Below are positions 1 through 8,218 of a DNA stretch of 64,000 bases, piece by piece. Under the pieces are notes generated by a model. It made no database searches, had not been told where the DNA came from, and saw only the letters and a list, made by a program, of their open reading frames with translations. A program made the translations under genes and the position numbers. How positions within the stretch are numbered: position 1 is the stretch's first letter; every line of letters starts with the position of its first letter. The DNA comes from BP-133 sp040756995 (lineage in GTDB: Bacteria > Actinomycetota > Acidimicrobiia > IMCC26256 > BP-133), in contig JBFLYK010000027.1 in the NCBI GenBank assembly GCA_040756995.1, positions 28,770 to 92,769 on the forward strand, given 5' to 3'.

Positions 1-1132
1 CGTCGAGGACGACGGACACGCCCCGGTTGACGGCCTGGGGCACCACGATGTCGCTCGGGATGTGGGCCTCGGCCCGGAAGCCGAGCGTCCTCTCCACTTC
101 CTTGACGTCGAGCTGGACCTTCGAGTTCGACCGGTTGACGAGCAGGCGGATGCGGGACTCGGGGATCCCGAGCCGCTGCAGCGTCTGCAGCCCCAGCTTC
201 GTGTTCTTGACGTTGGGCAGTTCCATGCCGGCCACGACGAGGATGTCGTCGGCGGCCTCGAGGACGGCCAGCACGACGTCGTTGAACTGGGCCGGGGTGT
301 CAATCACCACGTGGCTGCAGAACGACCGGAGGATCTCGACGATGCGCAGCACGTCGGCGCCGGCGATCCGGTCGGCCAGGGACGGGTCGAGGGGTGCCGG
401 CAGGACGAGCAGCCCGCTCGGGTCGTGGCGGACGAGAAGGGTCTTGAGGAACTGGGCGTCGAGGCGTTCCATGGCCGGGACGGCGTCGACGATGGTGTGG
501 GGGGCCGAGAGCCGCAGCATGACGGCCACATCGCCGAACTGCAGGTCGGCGTCGAGCAGCGCCACCGGCCGGTCGGACCGGCGGGCCAGGGCGACGGCCA
601 GGTTGGTGGCCACCACGCTCTTGCCCGAGCCGCCCTTCATCGACGTCACGGTGACGACCCGGCCCTGACCCGAGGGCTCGGGGACCGGCGGCGGGGCGCC
701 GGTCAGGGACCGGCCGACGCGGTCGACCGACTCCGTCAGCGCCTCGCCGGTGACGGGAAACTCGAGGACGTCCCGCACGCCGGAACGGAGCGCCTCCTGG
801 AACAGCGCGGTCGAGAGGTCGGGGGCGACGAGGATGGCGGCCACCTCCGGACGGGTCCGGGTGAGGCGGCCGATGGCGGCCAGTCCGTCGGCGTCAGCCG
901 CCCCGAGGCCGAACACCGCCACCGTCGGCTGCCCCGGAACCTGCCGGGTGGCGAGGGCACCGGTGTCCGGGCAGGACACGACGGGGGCGACGTCCCGCAA
1001 CAGGCGGGCGAAATGTTCACGGAGGGCCGGGTCGGGATCGACCACGGCCACGTCGAAGGGCAGTGGCACGGGACCCGGCGACGATACCGGCGTCTCGTCC
1101 CAATCGCGATCGGGGGGCTTGAGCAATGTCAT
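1..1132 (-). CDS. cpaE: CpaE/TadZ-like Flp pilus assembly ATPase (3' end cut by window edge)
   Basis: Read on the minus strand from ATG at 1132 and still open at base 1, so the C-terminus is missing (about 377 codons visible). The first ~120 residues resemble a receiver-like pseudo-domain (AVVDPDPALREHF near residue 28). A MinD/ParA-type ATPase follows, with the deviant Walker A MKGGSGKS and the Walker A' motif ALLDADLQFGD. CpaE/TadZ proteins place the Tad secretion machine at the cell pole; that role is family knowledge. The start lies one base past the stop of cpaB, so the two are surely co-transcribed. Long ORFs on the opposite strand here are antisense shadows. I am confident of the family; polar localisation is inferred. 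Confidence 0.88.
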   Translation of the reverse strand, partial: MTLLKPPDRDWDETPVSSPGPVPLPFDVAVVDPDPALREHFARLLRDVAPVVSCPDTGALATRQVPGQPTVAVFGLGAADADGLAAIGRLTRTRPEVAAILVAPDLSTALFQEALRSGVRDVLEFPVTGEALTESVDRVGRSLTGAPPPVPEPSGQGRVVTVTSMKGGSGKSVVATNLAVALARRSDRPVALLDADLQFGDVAVMLRLSAPHTIVDAVPAMERLDAQFLKTLLVRHDPSGLLVLPAPLDPSLADRIAGADVLRIVEILRSFCSHVVIDTPAQFNDVVLAVLEAADDILVVAGMELPNVKNTKLGLQTLQRLGIPESRIRLLVNRSNSKVQLDVKEVERTLGFRAEAHIPSDIVVPQAVNRGVSVVLD

Positions 1133-1133
1133 G

Positions 1134-1892
1134 TCAGGAGTAGAGGTTTCCGCGGTTGACGGGCGGCACGGGCGAAGGCGTGAAGTCGGGCGGCACCAGG
1201 GTGAGGTGGATGCTGCCGGTCTCGCTGGCGTTGACCAGGCGCTCGGCGTCGAGGGCCGGCACGGCGAAGGTGACCAGGCCCGAGTCGCTGGTCGGCGCCC
1301 GGCCGGCCTGGCCTTCCGGCTTGGCGGCGGCCTGCTCGCCGGGCTGGAGCACCGTGGCGTTGCCCACGGCCAGGACCTCGACGCCCTGGACGACGAACTG
1401 CGTCTTCTTGCCCTTGGGGTCGGTGTCGTCGGGCGTGGTCAGCATCAGGTTCACCCGGTCACCGGGCACGATGAGGCGGGCGACGCCCTGCACGTCGGAG
1501 ACGGCGAGGGTCACGGCCTGCATTCCCTTGTCCAGTCGCTGGGCGAACGACTCGCGGGCGAGCCGGGGCTCCACGAAGCTTCCGTCCACCACCGGGATCC
1601 CGGCGGCGAGGGGCGCCAGCGCCACCTTGCCCCGCAGCGCCTGCTCGTCGACGACGGCCCGGGCGGGATAGAACTTCCGGGGGATGCGGTCGCGGGCGAT
1701 GTAGCCCTCGTCGAGGGCCCGTTCGCCGGGGAAGCCCTTGGCCACGTCTTTCTTGACCATGAGCACCTCCACCAGCTCCGCGCCCTGGAAGGCGCGCTGA
1801 TCGGCGGCCGAGACGTAGCTCGCCGTGGCGAGGGCGGTGACGGCGGCCACGGCGGCGGCGACGACGAGGATCAGGAGACGGCGGCGGTTCAC
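1134..1892 (-). CDS. cpaB: CpaB/RcpC-type Flp pilus assembly protein
   Basis: Inner-membrane/periplasmic Tad pilus assembly protein. From GTG at 1892 it begins with NRRRLLILVV, a single N-terminal membrane helix, followed by a SAF-type domain (region RIPRKFYPARAVVDEQAL) and the RcpC-like region with VQGVEVLAVG. An ATG at 1970 in the same frame would add 26 residues. I prefer 1892 because those extra codons often end in A or T, unlike the rest of the gene, and because 1970 would leave only 9 bases to the divergent TadE start. No clear Shine-Dalgarno sits before either start. It is transcribed away from the pseudopilins and directly into cpaE. Confidence 0.85.
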   Translation of the reverse strand: MNRRRLLILVVAAAVAAVTALATASYVSAADQRAFQGAELVEVLMVKKDVAKGFPGERALDEGYIARDRIPRKFYPARAVVDEQALRGKVALAPLAAGIPVVDGSFVEPRLARESFAQRLDKGMQAVTLAVSDVQGVARLIVPGDRVNLMLTTPDDTDPKGKKTQFVVQGVEVLAVGNATVLQPGEQAAAKPEGQAGRAPTSDSGLVTFAVPALDAERLVNASETGSIHLTLVPPDFTPSPVPPVNRGNLYS

Positions 1893-1923
1893 GCTGGCGT
1901 TGTCGGCGCGTCGGGCGGTCGGG

Positions 1924-1945
1924 TTGAGTGCTTCGCCCGACTCAA
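1924..1945. promoter_or_regulatory. Inverted repeat between divergent Tad genes
   Basis: TTGAGT and ACTCAA face each other with ten bases between them, in the short space separating cpaB (leftward) and the TadE gene (rightward). The position suits an operator serving both directions. No regulator is assigned; the call rests only on symmetry and position. Confidence 0.3.
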
Positions 1946-1979
1946 GTCGCTCCGGGTCCCGTGTCGACATAGACGCGTG

Positions 1980-2447
1980 ATGTCGCTTCCCACCCGTGTC
2001 GGCCGTCATGGTCAGGCCGGGACCGCTCTGGTCGAATTTGCCATTCTCCTCCCGCTGGTCGCCCTCATCAGCTTCGGGGCGATCGACCTCGGGCGGGCCT
2101 TCCGCGCCGTGAACGAAGTCCGCAACGCCGCCCGGGAGGGCGCGGCCCACGCCCAGCTCAACCCGAGCCGCCTGGCCGGGCTGGGCTGCACCACGCCGGA
2201 CACCGCCCAGTGGCACGCCCGCAACGAAGGCGGATCGGGCGGGACCACCCTGGCGATCGACGTCTCGACCCCGGGAGGGACGTTCAGTTCGGCCGACGCC
2301 GGCTGCGCCCCCCTGGCGCCGACGGCCAGCCGCGGCCAGAGCATCACCTTCACGGTCAGCCGGCCGTTCAACGTCCTCACGCCGTTCGTCCGGGCCGTGA
2401 CCGGCAATCCCACCATCCGTTCGTCCGTCACGGTGAGAGTCCAGTGA
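1980..2447 (+). CDS. TadE-like minor pseudopilin
   Basis: 155 residues. The N-terminus shows the TadE signature: a short basic leader, then GQAGTALVEFAILLPLVALISFGAIDLG as a pseudopilin-like membrane helix with the conserved Glu of the ALVEFA motif (described in parts here: GTALVEFAILLP, then a hydrophobic stretch). The remainder is a small extracytoplasmic domain. TadE-family proteins are minor components of Flp pili processed by the TadV prepilin peptidase (family knowledge). The stop overlaps the GTG of the next pseudopilin gene (GTGA), indicating translational coupling. ATG at 1980 is taken as start; a GTG lies immediately before it. Confidence 0.82.
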   Translation: MSLPTRVGRHGQAGTALVEFAILLPLVALISFGAIDLGRAFRAVNEVRNAAREGAAHAQLNPSRLAGLGCTTPDTAQWHARNEGGSGGTTLAIDVSTPGGTFSSADAGCAPLAPTASRGQSITFTVSRPFNVLTPFVRAVTGNPTIRSSVTVRVQ

Positions 2448-3715
2448 GGCGCGGGCGGGCCGGGATGGCGGCGGCGGGCGAGGCGGGAGCGACGATGGTC
2501 GAGTTCGCGCTGGTGGCGACCCTGGCCTTCGCCGTGCTGTTCGTCGTCGCCGACCTCGGGCTGGTCGTGTTCGGCAACTCCATCGGATCGAGCGCCGCCC
2601 GCGACGGCGCCCGGGTCGGGCTGATCAACTACGAGGACGCCGACGTCGTCGGCAGCGCCAACAACCTCGCCGTCGAGGCGGCGGTGCGGCAACGGCTCGT
2701 CGGCCTCGTCACCTTCCAGTCCGCCACGGTCGTCTGCCGGCCGGCCCACGACCTCACCGCCACCGTGCCGTGCCGGCCGGGCTCGGTCGACCTGACGCGG
2801 GGCGATCTCATCGAGGTGCGGGTCACCTGGAAACACCGGGGGGCGGCGATCTTCGGCCCGGCGATCCACTCGGCCACCGCCCGGATGGTCATCGGCGGCG
2901 CCCCGGATCTGAGCACGACGCCCACCACCGCCCCGCCCGACCGGACCACGACCACCACCGCCTCCACGACCACGACCACCGGACCGGCGGGCGACGACAC
3001 CGTGGTGGCAGCCCAGATGGCCGACGCCGACCACGACGGCCGCATCGACCGGGTGCAGGTCACGTTCTCCGGGCCACTGGACCCTTCCTGTGCCACCGGT
3101 TGGACGCTCAACAACGCACCATCGGCCGGGACGCTGGCCGGGGTGTCGATCGCCGGCTCGACCGCCACGCTGACCCTCACCGAAGGGCCCGGTGATCCGG
3201 ACACCGCCGTCGGGGCCTTCACCGTCGGCTTCGCCGGCTGTTCCGGAGTGGCTCCCTACCTGGGCGCGCCGTCGGACGGCGCCGGGCCGGTGGCCGTCTC
3301 CTTCTCCGACGCCGGGGGCGTCGACGGCAAGCCGGAGCCGGGCGACACGTTGGACATCCGGTTCTCGGAACCGCTCGCCCCGACCTGGGGCCAGCTGACG
3401 TCGGTGTCCGTCACCTTCGAGCGCAGCGGCAACAACGACGCCACGATCTCGGTGCCGTCGCTGGTGAGCGGCACCACCTTCGGCGCCGGCACGCCCAACT
3501 ATGTGGCCAAGAACCAGACCATGACGTTCGGCGGCTCAACGCTGGCCGTGGATGGCCCCACCCTGCGGCTGACCCTCGGTGCGGCCTGCACCGGCTGCCC
3601 CTACGCCGGCGTCGGCCAGGGCTCCTTCAGCTTCACCCCGGCCGGCTCCATCCGCGACGCCGCCGGCTACATCTCGATCGCGCCGATCACGGCGACGAAC
3701 ATCAGACTGTTCTGA
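2444..3715 (+). CDS. TadE-like pseudopilin with a C-terminal Ig-like extension
   Basis: 423 residues, far longer than usual TadE proteins (about 130-200). Residues about 12-45 carry the pseudopilin signature (GATMVEFALVATLAFAVLF). A TadE-like globular part runs to about residue 160. Next comes a Thr/Pro-rich linker (TTPTTAPP, TTTTTASTTTTTG), then roughly 240 residues with repeated VQVTFSGPLD and LDIRFSEPLA motifs typical of secreted Big/SbsA-like immunoglobulin folds. An Asp-rich stretch (DADHDGRID) might bind calcium. The linker and C-terminal module suggest a surface-displayed adhesin tip on the Tad pilus; this is inference. GTG at 2444 overlaps the previous stop; ATG at 2465 is an alternative. 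Confidence 0.8.
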   Translation: MRRGRAGMAAAGEAGATMVEFALVATLAFAVLFVVADLGLVVFGNSIGSSAARDGARVGLINYEDADVVGSANNLAVEAAVRQRLVGLVTFQSATVVCRPAHDLTATVPCRPGSVDLTRGDLIEVRVTWKHRGAAIFGPAIHSATARMVIGGAPDLSTTPTTAPPDRTTTTTASTTTTTGPAGDDTVVAAQMADADHDGRIDRVQVTFSGPLDPSCATGWTLNNAPSAGTLAGVSIAGSTATLTLTEGPGDPDTAVGAFTVGFAGCSGVAPYLGAPSDGAGPVAVSFSDAGGVDGKPEPGDTLDIRFSEPLAPTWGQLTSVSVTFERSGNNDATISVPSLVSGTTFGAGTPNYVAKNQTMTFGGSTLAVDGPTLRLTLGAACTGCPYAGVGQGSFSFTPAGSIRDAAGYISIAPITATNIRLF

Positions 3716-3727
3716 GGTAAGGGAAAC

Positions 3728-4723
3728 GTGTTGCAGCAACGGAGAACCGACGAGCGGGGGGCGTTCACCGTCCTGGTGGCCATCAGCCTGCTCTGCCTGC
3801 TCGGGCTGACCGGCCTGATCATCGACGGGGGACGGGCTTACGCCGCCCGGCGGGGCGTCCAGAACGCGGCCGACGTCGCCGCCCTCGCCGGCGCCGGCGC
3901 CCTCAACGACGTCCTCTTCGACAGCGCCGGGCAGGAGGCGGTGATCCACGATGCAGTGGTGGCGTCGCTGTCGGCCAACAAGGCCAACGGCACCTTCGAC
4001 TGCCGGCTCGTCGACGAGACCCGCAGCGACCTCGGGCCCTGCCCCGAGTCGAACACCGGTGCGGGCCTGCCGGAGGCCGTGGCCGGCGTGTCGGTCCGGG
4101 CCCGGGACGACCAGGACGGCAGTTTCATCAAGGCGCTCGGCATCGACGGGTTCTCCGCCTCGGCGGCGGCCACCGCCCAGATCCAGGCGCTGCGGGAAGG
4201 GTCATCGCCGTTCCTCATCTGTGGGCTGGACTCGTCCCGTCGAGGCTTCGACCCTCCGCTGCTCGTGGAGAGCGCCGGTTCGTGGGCCGTCAACCCGGCG
4301 GCGATCAACCGCACCTACGGGCTGCACGGCCCGGACGTGCCGGACTGCGGCGCCGGGAGCGAGAGCTTCAAGGGCCTGGCCGACAACTCGGTCGTCGTCC
4401 CGGTTCCCGGTTGGTGGCAGTCCGACACCGGGGTGAAGGCGGGGCCCATCCGCAACGTCGTGGCCCGCGGCGATGGGTGCGGCACCACCGAAGGGTTCGA
4501 CAACTGGACCGGCTGCACGCTCGTGGTGCCGATCTGCGTCACCGGACGGGGAACCGGGTCCGGCGCCGAGTTCTACTGCGTCCGCTTCGGCGTCTTCCGC
4601 GTCTCGCAGTCCCACGCCAACTCCCACGAGGCGGTGTTCCTCGGCGGCGGGATCGTTCGCAGCGGCCAGGGCGGCGGCAAACCGGTGGCCAACGAAGCGA
4701 GGGTCATCAAGCTGAGCCAGTGA
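3728..4723 (+). CDS. TadG-like pilus assembly protein
   Basis: 331 residues from GTG at 3728, preceded by a purine-rich GAGGTAAGGG. The N-terminus has the Tad-N signature: ERGAFTVLVAISLLCLLGLTGLIIDGGRAYAARRGVQNAADVAALAGA in outline, that is, a membrane helix followed by the RRGVQNAADVAALAG motif of the TadG/TadE-like N-terminal domain. The rest is an extracytoplasmic domain with about nine Cys and no recognisable von Willebrand MIDAS motif. It closes the pseudopilin run 1980-4723, 12 bases after the previous gene. TadG-like proteins anchor or assemble the pilus; the exact role is not shown by the sequence. Confidence 0.78.
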   Translation: MLQQRRTDERGAFTVLVAISLLCLLGLTGLIIDGGRAYAARRGVQNAADVAALAGAGALNDVLFDSAGQEAVIHDAVVASLSANKANGTFDCRLVDETRSDLGPCPESNTGAGLPEAVAGVSVRARDDQDGSFIKALGIDGFSASAAATAQIQALREGSSPFLICGLDSSRRGFDPPLLVESAGSWAVNPAAINRTYGLHGPDVPDCGAGSESFKGLADNSVVVPVPGWWQSDTGVKAGPIRNVVARGDGCGTTEGFDNWTGCTLVVPICVTGRGTGSGAEFYCVRFGVFRVSQSHANSHEAVFLGGGIVRSGQGGGKPVANEARVIKLSQ

Positions 4724-4775
4724 AGCGCCAGACGCTAGCCTCGGGCGCACCTCAGGCGACGAAGGGGGAGCGATC

Positions 4776-6566
4776 GTGAGCAGCGGGCTTGGCGTCTCGA
4801 CGTTGTGCGAGGCGTTTCAGCGGGCGGCGGGTCTCAATCCGGACGCGGTGGCGCTGCGCACGCCCGGCGGGGCGGTGGAGATCACCTGGCGGGAGTACGC
4901 CGAGCGCGTGCGGCGCATCGCCGCCGGGCTCGCCGGCCTCGGGGTCCGGCGGGGGCACACCGTGGCGCTCATGATGACCAACCGCCCGGAGTTCAACCTC
5001 TGCGACACGGCCGCCATGCACCTGGGGGCGACGCCGTTCTCCGTCTACAACACGCTGGCCGCCGAGCAGGTCGCCCACCTGTTCAACAACGCCGAGAACC
5101 GGGTGGTGATCTGCGAGGCCGCCTTCGCCGAACGGGTGGCGGCGGCCGGCGGCAAGGTCGAGCACATCGTCTGCGTCGACGGGCAGCCGGCCGGGACCAT
5201 CACCCTGCAGGACGTCGAGGCCCGGGCGGAAGCCGGCTTCGATTTCGATGCCACCTGGCGGGCGGTGCGGCCGGAGGACGTCCTCACCCTCATCTACACG
5301 TCGGGCACGACCGGTCCGCCCAAGGGTGTGGAACTGACCCACGCCAGCATGCTGGCCGAGATCGCCGCCACGTCGTCGGTCCTGCCGGTCAACAGCGGCG
5401 ACCGCATCCCGTCGTACCTGCCGTCGGCCCACGTCGCCGACCGCTGGTCGTCGCACTACCAGCAGATGGTCTTCGGCCTCCAGATCACCTGTGTGGCCGA
5501 CATCAGGACGATCGCCGCCGCGCTGGCCGACATCCGGCCCACCATCTGGGGAGCCGTGCCCCGGGTGTGGGAGAAGATCAAGGCGGCGCTCGAAGCCCGC
5601 ATCGACACGGAGCCTGACGCCGAACGGCGCCAGGCGCTGCAGTGGGCCGTCGCCACCGGCCTCCGCAAGGTGCGGGCCGAGCAGGCCGCCATCAACGGTG
5701 AAGGCCCGGGTCCGGACGAGGCGCTGCTGGCCGAGTACGCCAAGGCCGACGAACTCGTCCTGTCGAAGATCCGCCAGCAGATCGGGCTCGACCAGGTGCG
5801 CTGGTCGGTCTCCGGCGCGGCGCCGACGTCGATCGACGTGCTGGAGTTCTTCGGCGCCATCGGCCTACCGATCTGCGAGCTGTGGGGCATGTCGGAGCTG
5901 TCGTGCTGCGCCACCATCAACCCGCCGCAACGCATCAAGATCGGCACCGTCGGGCCGGCCCTGCCCGGCGTGGAGCTGAGCATCGCCGAGGACGGCGAGC
6001 TGCTGTGCCGCGGTCCGCTCCTCATGCGGGGCTACCGCAACGAGCCGCAGAAGACCGCCGAGGCGATCGACGCCGACGGCTGGCTCCATACCGGCGACGT
6101 GGCCACGATCGACGAAGAGGGCTACGTCCGCATCGTCGACCGCAAGAAGGAGCTGATCATCAACGCCGCGGGCAAGAACATGTCGCCCGCCAACATCGAG
6201 TCCCGGCTCAAGTCGGCGTCGCCGTTCATCGGCCAGGCCATCGCCATCGGCGACCGGCGGCCGTACAACGTGGCGCTCATCGTCCTCGACCCGGACGCCT
6301 GCGCCGCCTACGCCGCCAGAGCGGGGGTGGCCGACGCCTCACCGGCCGCCCTGTGTGAGGACGCCGGGATCGTGGCCGCCGTCACCGCCGCGGTGGAGGA
6401 GGCCAACGCCGGCCTGTCGCGGGTGGAGCAGATCAAGACGTTCAAGATCCTGCCGGTCGACTGGCTGCCCGGGGGCGACGAGCTCACGCCGACGATGAAA
6501 CTCAAGCGCAAGCCGATCTCCGAGAAGTACGCCGCCGAGATCGAGGCGCTCTACGCGACCGGCTGA
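4776..6566 (+). CDS. Long-chain fatty-acid-CoA ligase (FadD15-like AMP-forming)
   Basis: 596 residues. It carries the full set of ANL-family motifs: YTSGTTGPPKGVELTH (phosphate loop, about residue 174), the LWGMSELSCC adenine-site region, the GWLHTGDVATIDEEGY hinge region, and the C-terminal KELIINAAGKNMSPANIE segment with its catalytic-lysine region (TPTMKLKRK). The long form with the WGAVPRVWEKIKAAL insertion is typical of long-chain acyl-CoA synthetases. It converts fatty acid, ATP and CoA to acyl-CoA in the cytosol. The start is GTG at 4776 with a GAAGGGGGA ribosome site. The chain-length class is from family resemblance; the physiological substrate is unknown. Confidence 0.9.
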   Translation: MSSGLGVSTLCEAFQRAAGLNPDAVALRTPGGAVEITWREYAERVRRIAAGLAGLGVRRGHTVALMMTNRPEFNLCDTAAMHLGATPFSVYNTLAAEQVAHLFNNAENRVVICEAAFAERVAAAGGKVEHIVCVDGQPAGTITLQDVEARAEAGFDFDATWRAVRPEDVLTLIYTSGTTGPPKGVELTHASMLAEIAATSSVLPVNSGDRIPSYLPSAHVADRWSSHYQQMVFGLQITCVADIRTIAAALADIRPTIWGAVPRVWEKIKAALEARIDTEPDAERRQALQWAVATGLRKVRAEQAAINGEGPGPDEALLAEYAKADELVLSKIRQQIGLDQVRWSVSGAAPTSIDVLEFFGAIGLPICELWGMSELSCCATINPPQRIKIGTVGPALPGVELSIAEDGELLCRGPLLMRGYRNEPQKTAEAIDADGWLHTGDVATIDEEGYVRIVDRKKELIINAAGKNMSPANIESRLKSASPFIGQAIAIGDRRPYNVALIVLDPDACAAYAARAGVADASPAALCEDAGIVAAVTAAVEEANAGLSRVEQIKTFKILPVDWLPGGDELTPTMKLKRKPISEKYAAEIEALYATG

Positions 6567-6573
6567 CGGTTCC

Positions 6574-6876
6574 TCAGCGCCGTCCGGCCGTCCGCTCGTG
6601 CTGCGCCAGCGAGGGGCGGTCGCCGCCGGAACGCGTCTGGGCGGCGTGCTGGCTGGGGCTGGTCCCCGATCCCTCCATGGTGTCGATGGAGCGGAGCACC
6701 TCGTCGCGGTTGGCGTACTCCACCGCCGGGGGCAGGCTCCGCAGGGCGCGCAGCACACCGTCCCCGGCGCCCGCCTCCTGGGCGTACCGGATCAGGTCGT
6801 CCTTGCCCGCCGGGAAATCGGCGGCGACGAGCGCACTGGTGACGTCGTCGGCGGACGGCAGGTCAGTTCCCGGCAT
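6574..6876 (-). CDS. DUF2795 domain protein
   Basis: 100 residues. The region from about residue 8 to 65 (VTSALVAADFPAGKDDLIRY, then LPPAVEYANRDEVLRSI) matches the DUF2795 pattern of small actinobacterial proteins, which often occur as single or tandem copies. The C-terminal 35 residues are polar, rich in Ser, Gly and Arg, and probably disordered. The molecular function of the family is unknown to me. It stands alone, convergent with the acyl-CoA synthetase gene (7 bases between stops). Confidence 0.75.
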   Translation of the reverse strand: MPGTDLPSADDVTSALVAADFPAGKDDLIRYAQEAGAGDGVLRALRSLPPAVEYANRDEVLRSIDTMEGSGTSPSQHAAQTRSGGDRPSLAQHERTAGRR

Positions 6877-7008
6877 CGTTCCTCCCCGGGTCGGTCATGG
6901 GCGGTTACCTCCGCGGTACCCGCCCGCCGGGAACCGGCAAACAGAGCTGTGATCCTCGTGTAACGCCGGCGCGAGGCCGCCGCGACTGCCGTCGCCGAGA
7001 GTGCCGGC

Positions 7009-8112
7009 ATGACCACCACCATCGAATCCACCAACGCGCCGGCCACGGCCGACGCTCTGGCCGAGCGGCTGTTCGAAGGCTTCCTGTCGACCTTGGAGCT
7101 GCTCAGCGTCCACCTGGGCGTGGAGCTGGGCCTCTACCGGACACTGGCCGACCGGGGCCCGTCCACCGCCGACGAGCTGGCCGCCGCGGCCGGCATCCAC
7201 CCCCGCTACGCCCGGGAGTGGCTGGAGCAGCAGGCGGCCGCCGGCATCCTCGTCGTGGCCGGTGGAACGTCGGCCGACGACCGCCGCTACGACCTGCCGG
7301 CCGGCCACGCCGAGGCGTTGCTCGACCCCGACAGCCCGGCCGCCGTGTCGTCCGTCGCACCGGCCGTGGTGGGGATCGTCGGCATCCTCGACGCCCTGGT
7401 CGCCGCCTACCGGAGCGGGGGCGGCGTCGCCTACGCCGACTTCGGCGCCGGCATCCGCCACGGCATCGGCGGCATGAACCGGCCCATGTTCACCAACGAG
7501 CTCGCCACCTGGGTGGCGGCCGTCCCCGGCCTCGTCGAGCGGCTCCACCGCCCCGGTGCCCGGGCCCTCGACGTGGGCTGCGGCACGGGCTGGTCCACGG
7601 TGGCGCTGGCCCGCACCTTCCCCACCCTGGACATCACCGGGCTCGATCTCGACAGCGCCTCGGTGGCCGACGCCCGCCGCCACGCCGCCGCCAACGGACT
7701 CGGCGACCGGGTCCGCTTCGAAGTCGGCGACGCCGCCCGGATCGACACCGGTGACCTCGGCGGGCCCGTCGACGTCGTGTGCATCTTCGAGGCCCTCCAC
7801 GACATGGGCCACCCCGTCGACGCCCTGCGGGCCCTGCGGGGCGTGCTGGCCCCCGACGGCTACGTCGTGGTGGCCGACGAGCGCGTCGCCGACGACTTCA
7901 CCGCTCCCGGCGACTTCAACGAGCGGTTCATGTACGCCTGGAGCGTCTTGCACTGTCTGCCGGCGACGATGGCCGAGAACCCGTCCCAGGCCACCGGCAC
8001 CGTGATGCGGGCCTCGACGGTGAAGTCCTACGCCGCCGCCGCCGGCTACCAGCGCTGCGAAGTCCTCGACGTCGACAACCCCTTCTGGCGGTTCTACCGC
8101 CTGGTGCCGTGA
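7009..8112 (+). CDS. Class I SAM-dependent methyltransferase with N-terminal winged helix
   Basis: 367 residues. An N-terminal winged-helix-like dimerisation domain (about residues 15-110, containing STADELAAAAGIHPRYAREW) precedes a Rossmann methyltransferase domain. Motif I is ALDVGCGTGWSTVAL (187-200), followed by GLDLDSASV (acidic residue for SAM ribose) and VCIFEALHDMGHPVDAL. This arrangement resembles small-molecule or ubiquinone-like methyltransferases of actinobacteria. The acceptor is unknown. It stands alone apart from a possible 20-codon ORF overlapping its stop. Confidence 0.85.
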   Translation: MTTTIESTNAPATADALAERLFEGFLSTLELLSVHLGVELGLYRTLADRGPSTADELAAAAGIHPRYAREWLEQQAAAGILVVAGGTSADDRRYDLPAGHAEALLDPDSPAAVSSVAPAVVGIVGILDALVAAYRSGGGVAYADFGAGIRHGIGGMNRPMFTNELATWVAAVPGLVERLHRPGARALDVGCGTGWSTVALARTFPTLDITGLDLDSASVADARRHAAANGLGDRVRFEVGDAARIDTGDLGGPVDVVCIFEALHDMGHPVDALRALRGVLAPDGYVVVADERVADDFTAPGDFNERFMYAWSVLHCLPATMAENPSQATGTVMRASTVKSYAAAAGYQRCEVLDVDNPFWRFYRLVP

Positions 8113-8174
8113 TGCCGACCGACGAGACGCCGATCAACGACGCGTTGAAGGCCCTTTGGGACAAGGCCCGTTAG
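8112..8174 (+). CDS. Possible 20-residue small protein
   Basis: ATG at 8112 overlaps the TGA of the methyltransferase gene (TGATG), and the frame stays open for 20 codons (MPTDETPINDALKALWDKAR). Codon use resembles real genes and the junction is of the translationally coupled type seen throughout the window. It may be a genuine micro-protein or a chance ORF; no family is recognised. Confidence 0.3.
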   Translation: MPTDETPINDALKALWDKAR

Positions 8175-8218
8175 CCGCCGCCAAACTATGAGCCTCCGGT
8201 GGCGACAGGGAGGCGGCG

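Noticed and set aside
62..1159. Long rightward open frames over the first 1.1 kb
   Set aside because: They are antisense to a clear CpaE-type ATPase with a proper Walker A; their translations are Arg/Gly/Asp-rich with no motifs, as expected for shadows in very GC-rich DNA.
1892..1970. Extended CpaB start at ATG 1970
   Set aside because: The extra codons have more A/T third positions than the rest of the gene and the membrane helix begins right after GTG 1892; kept only as an alternative.
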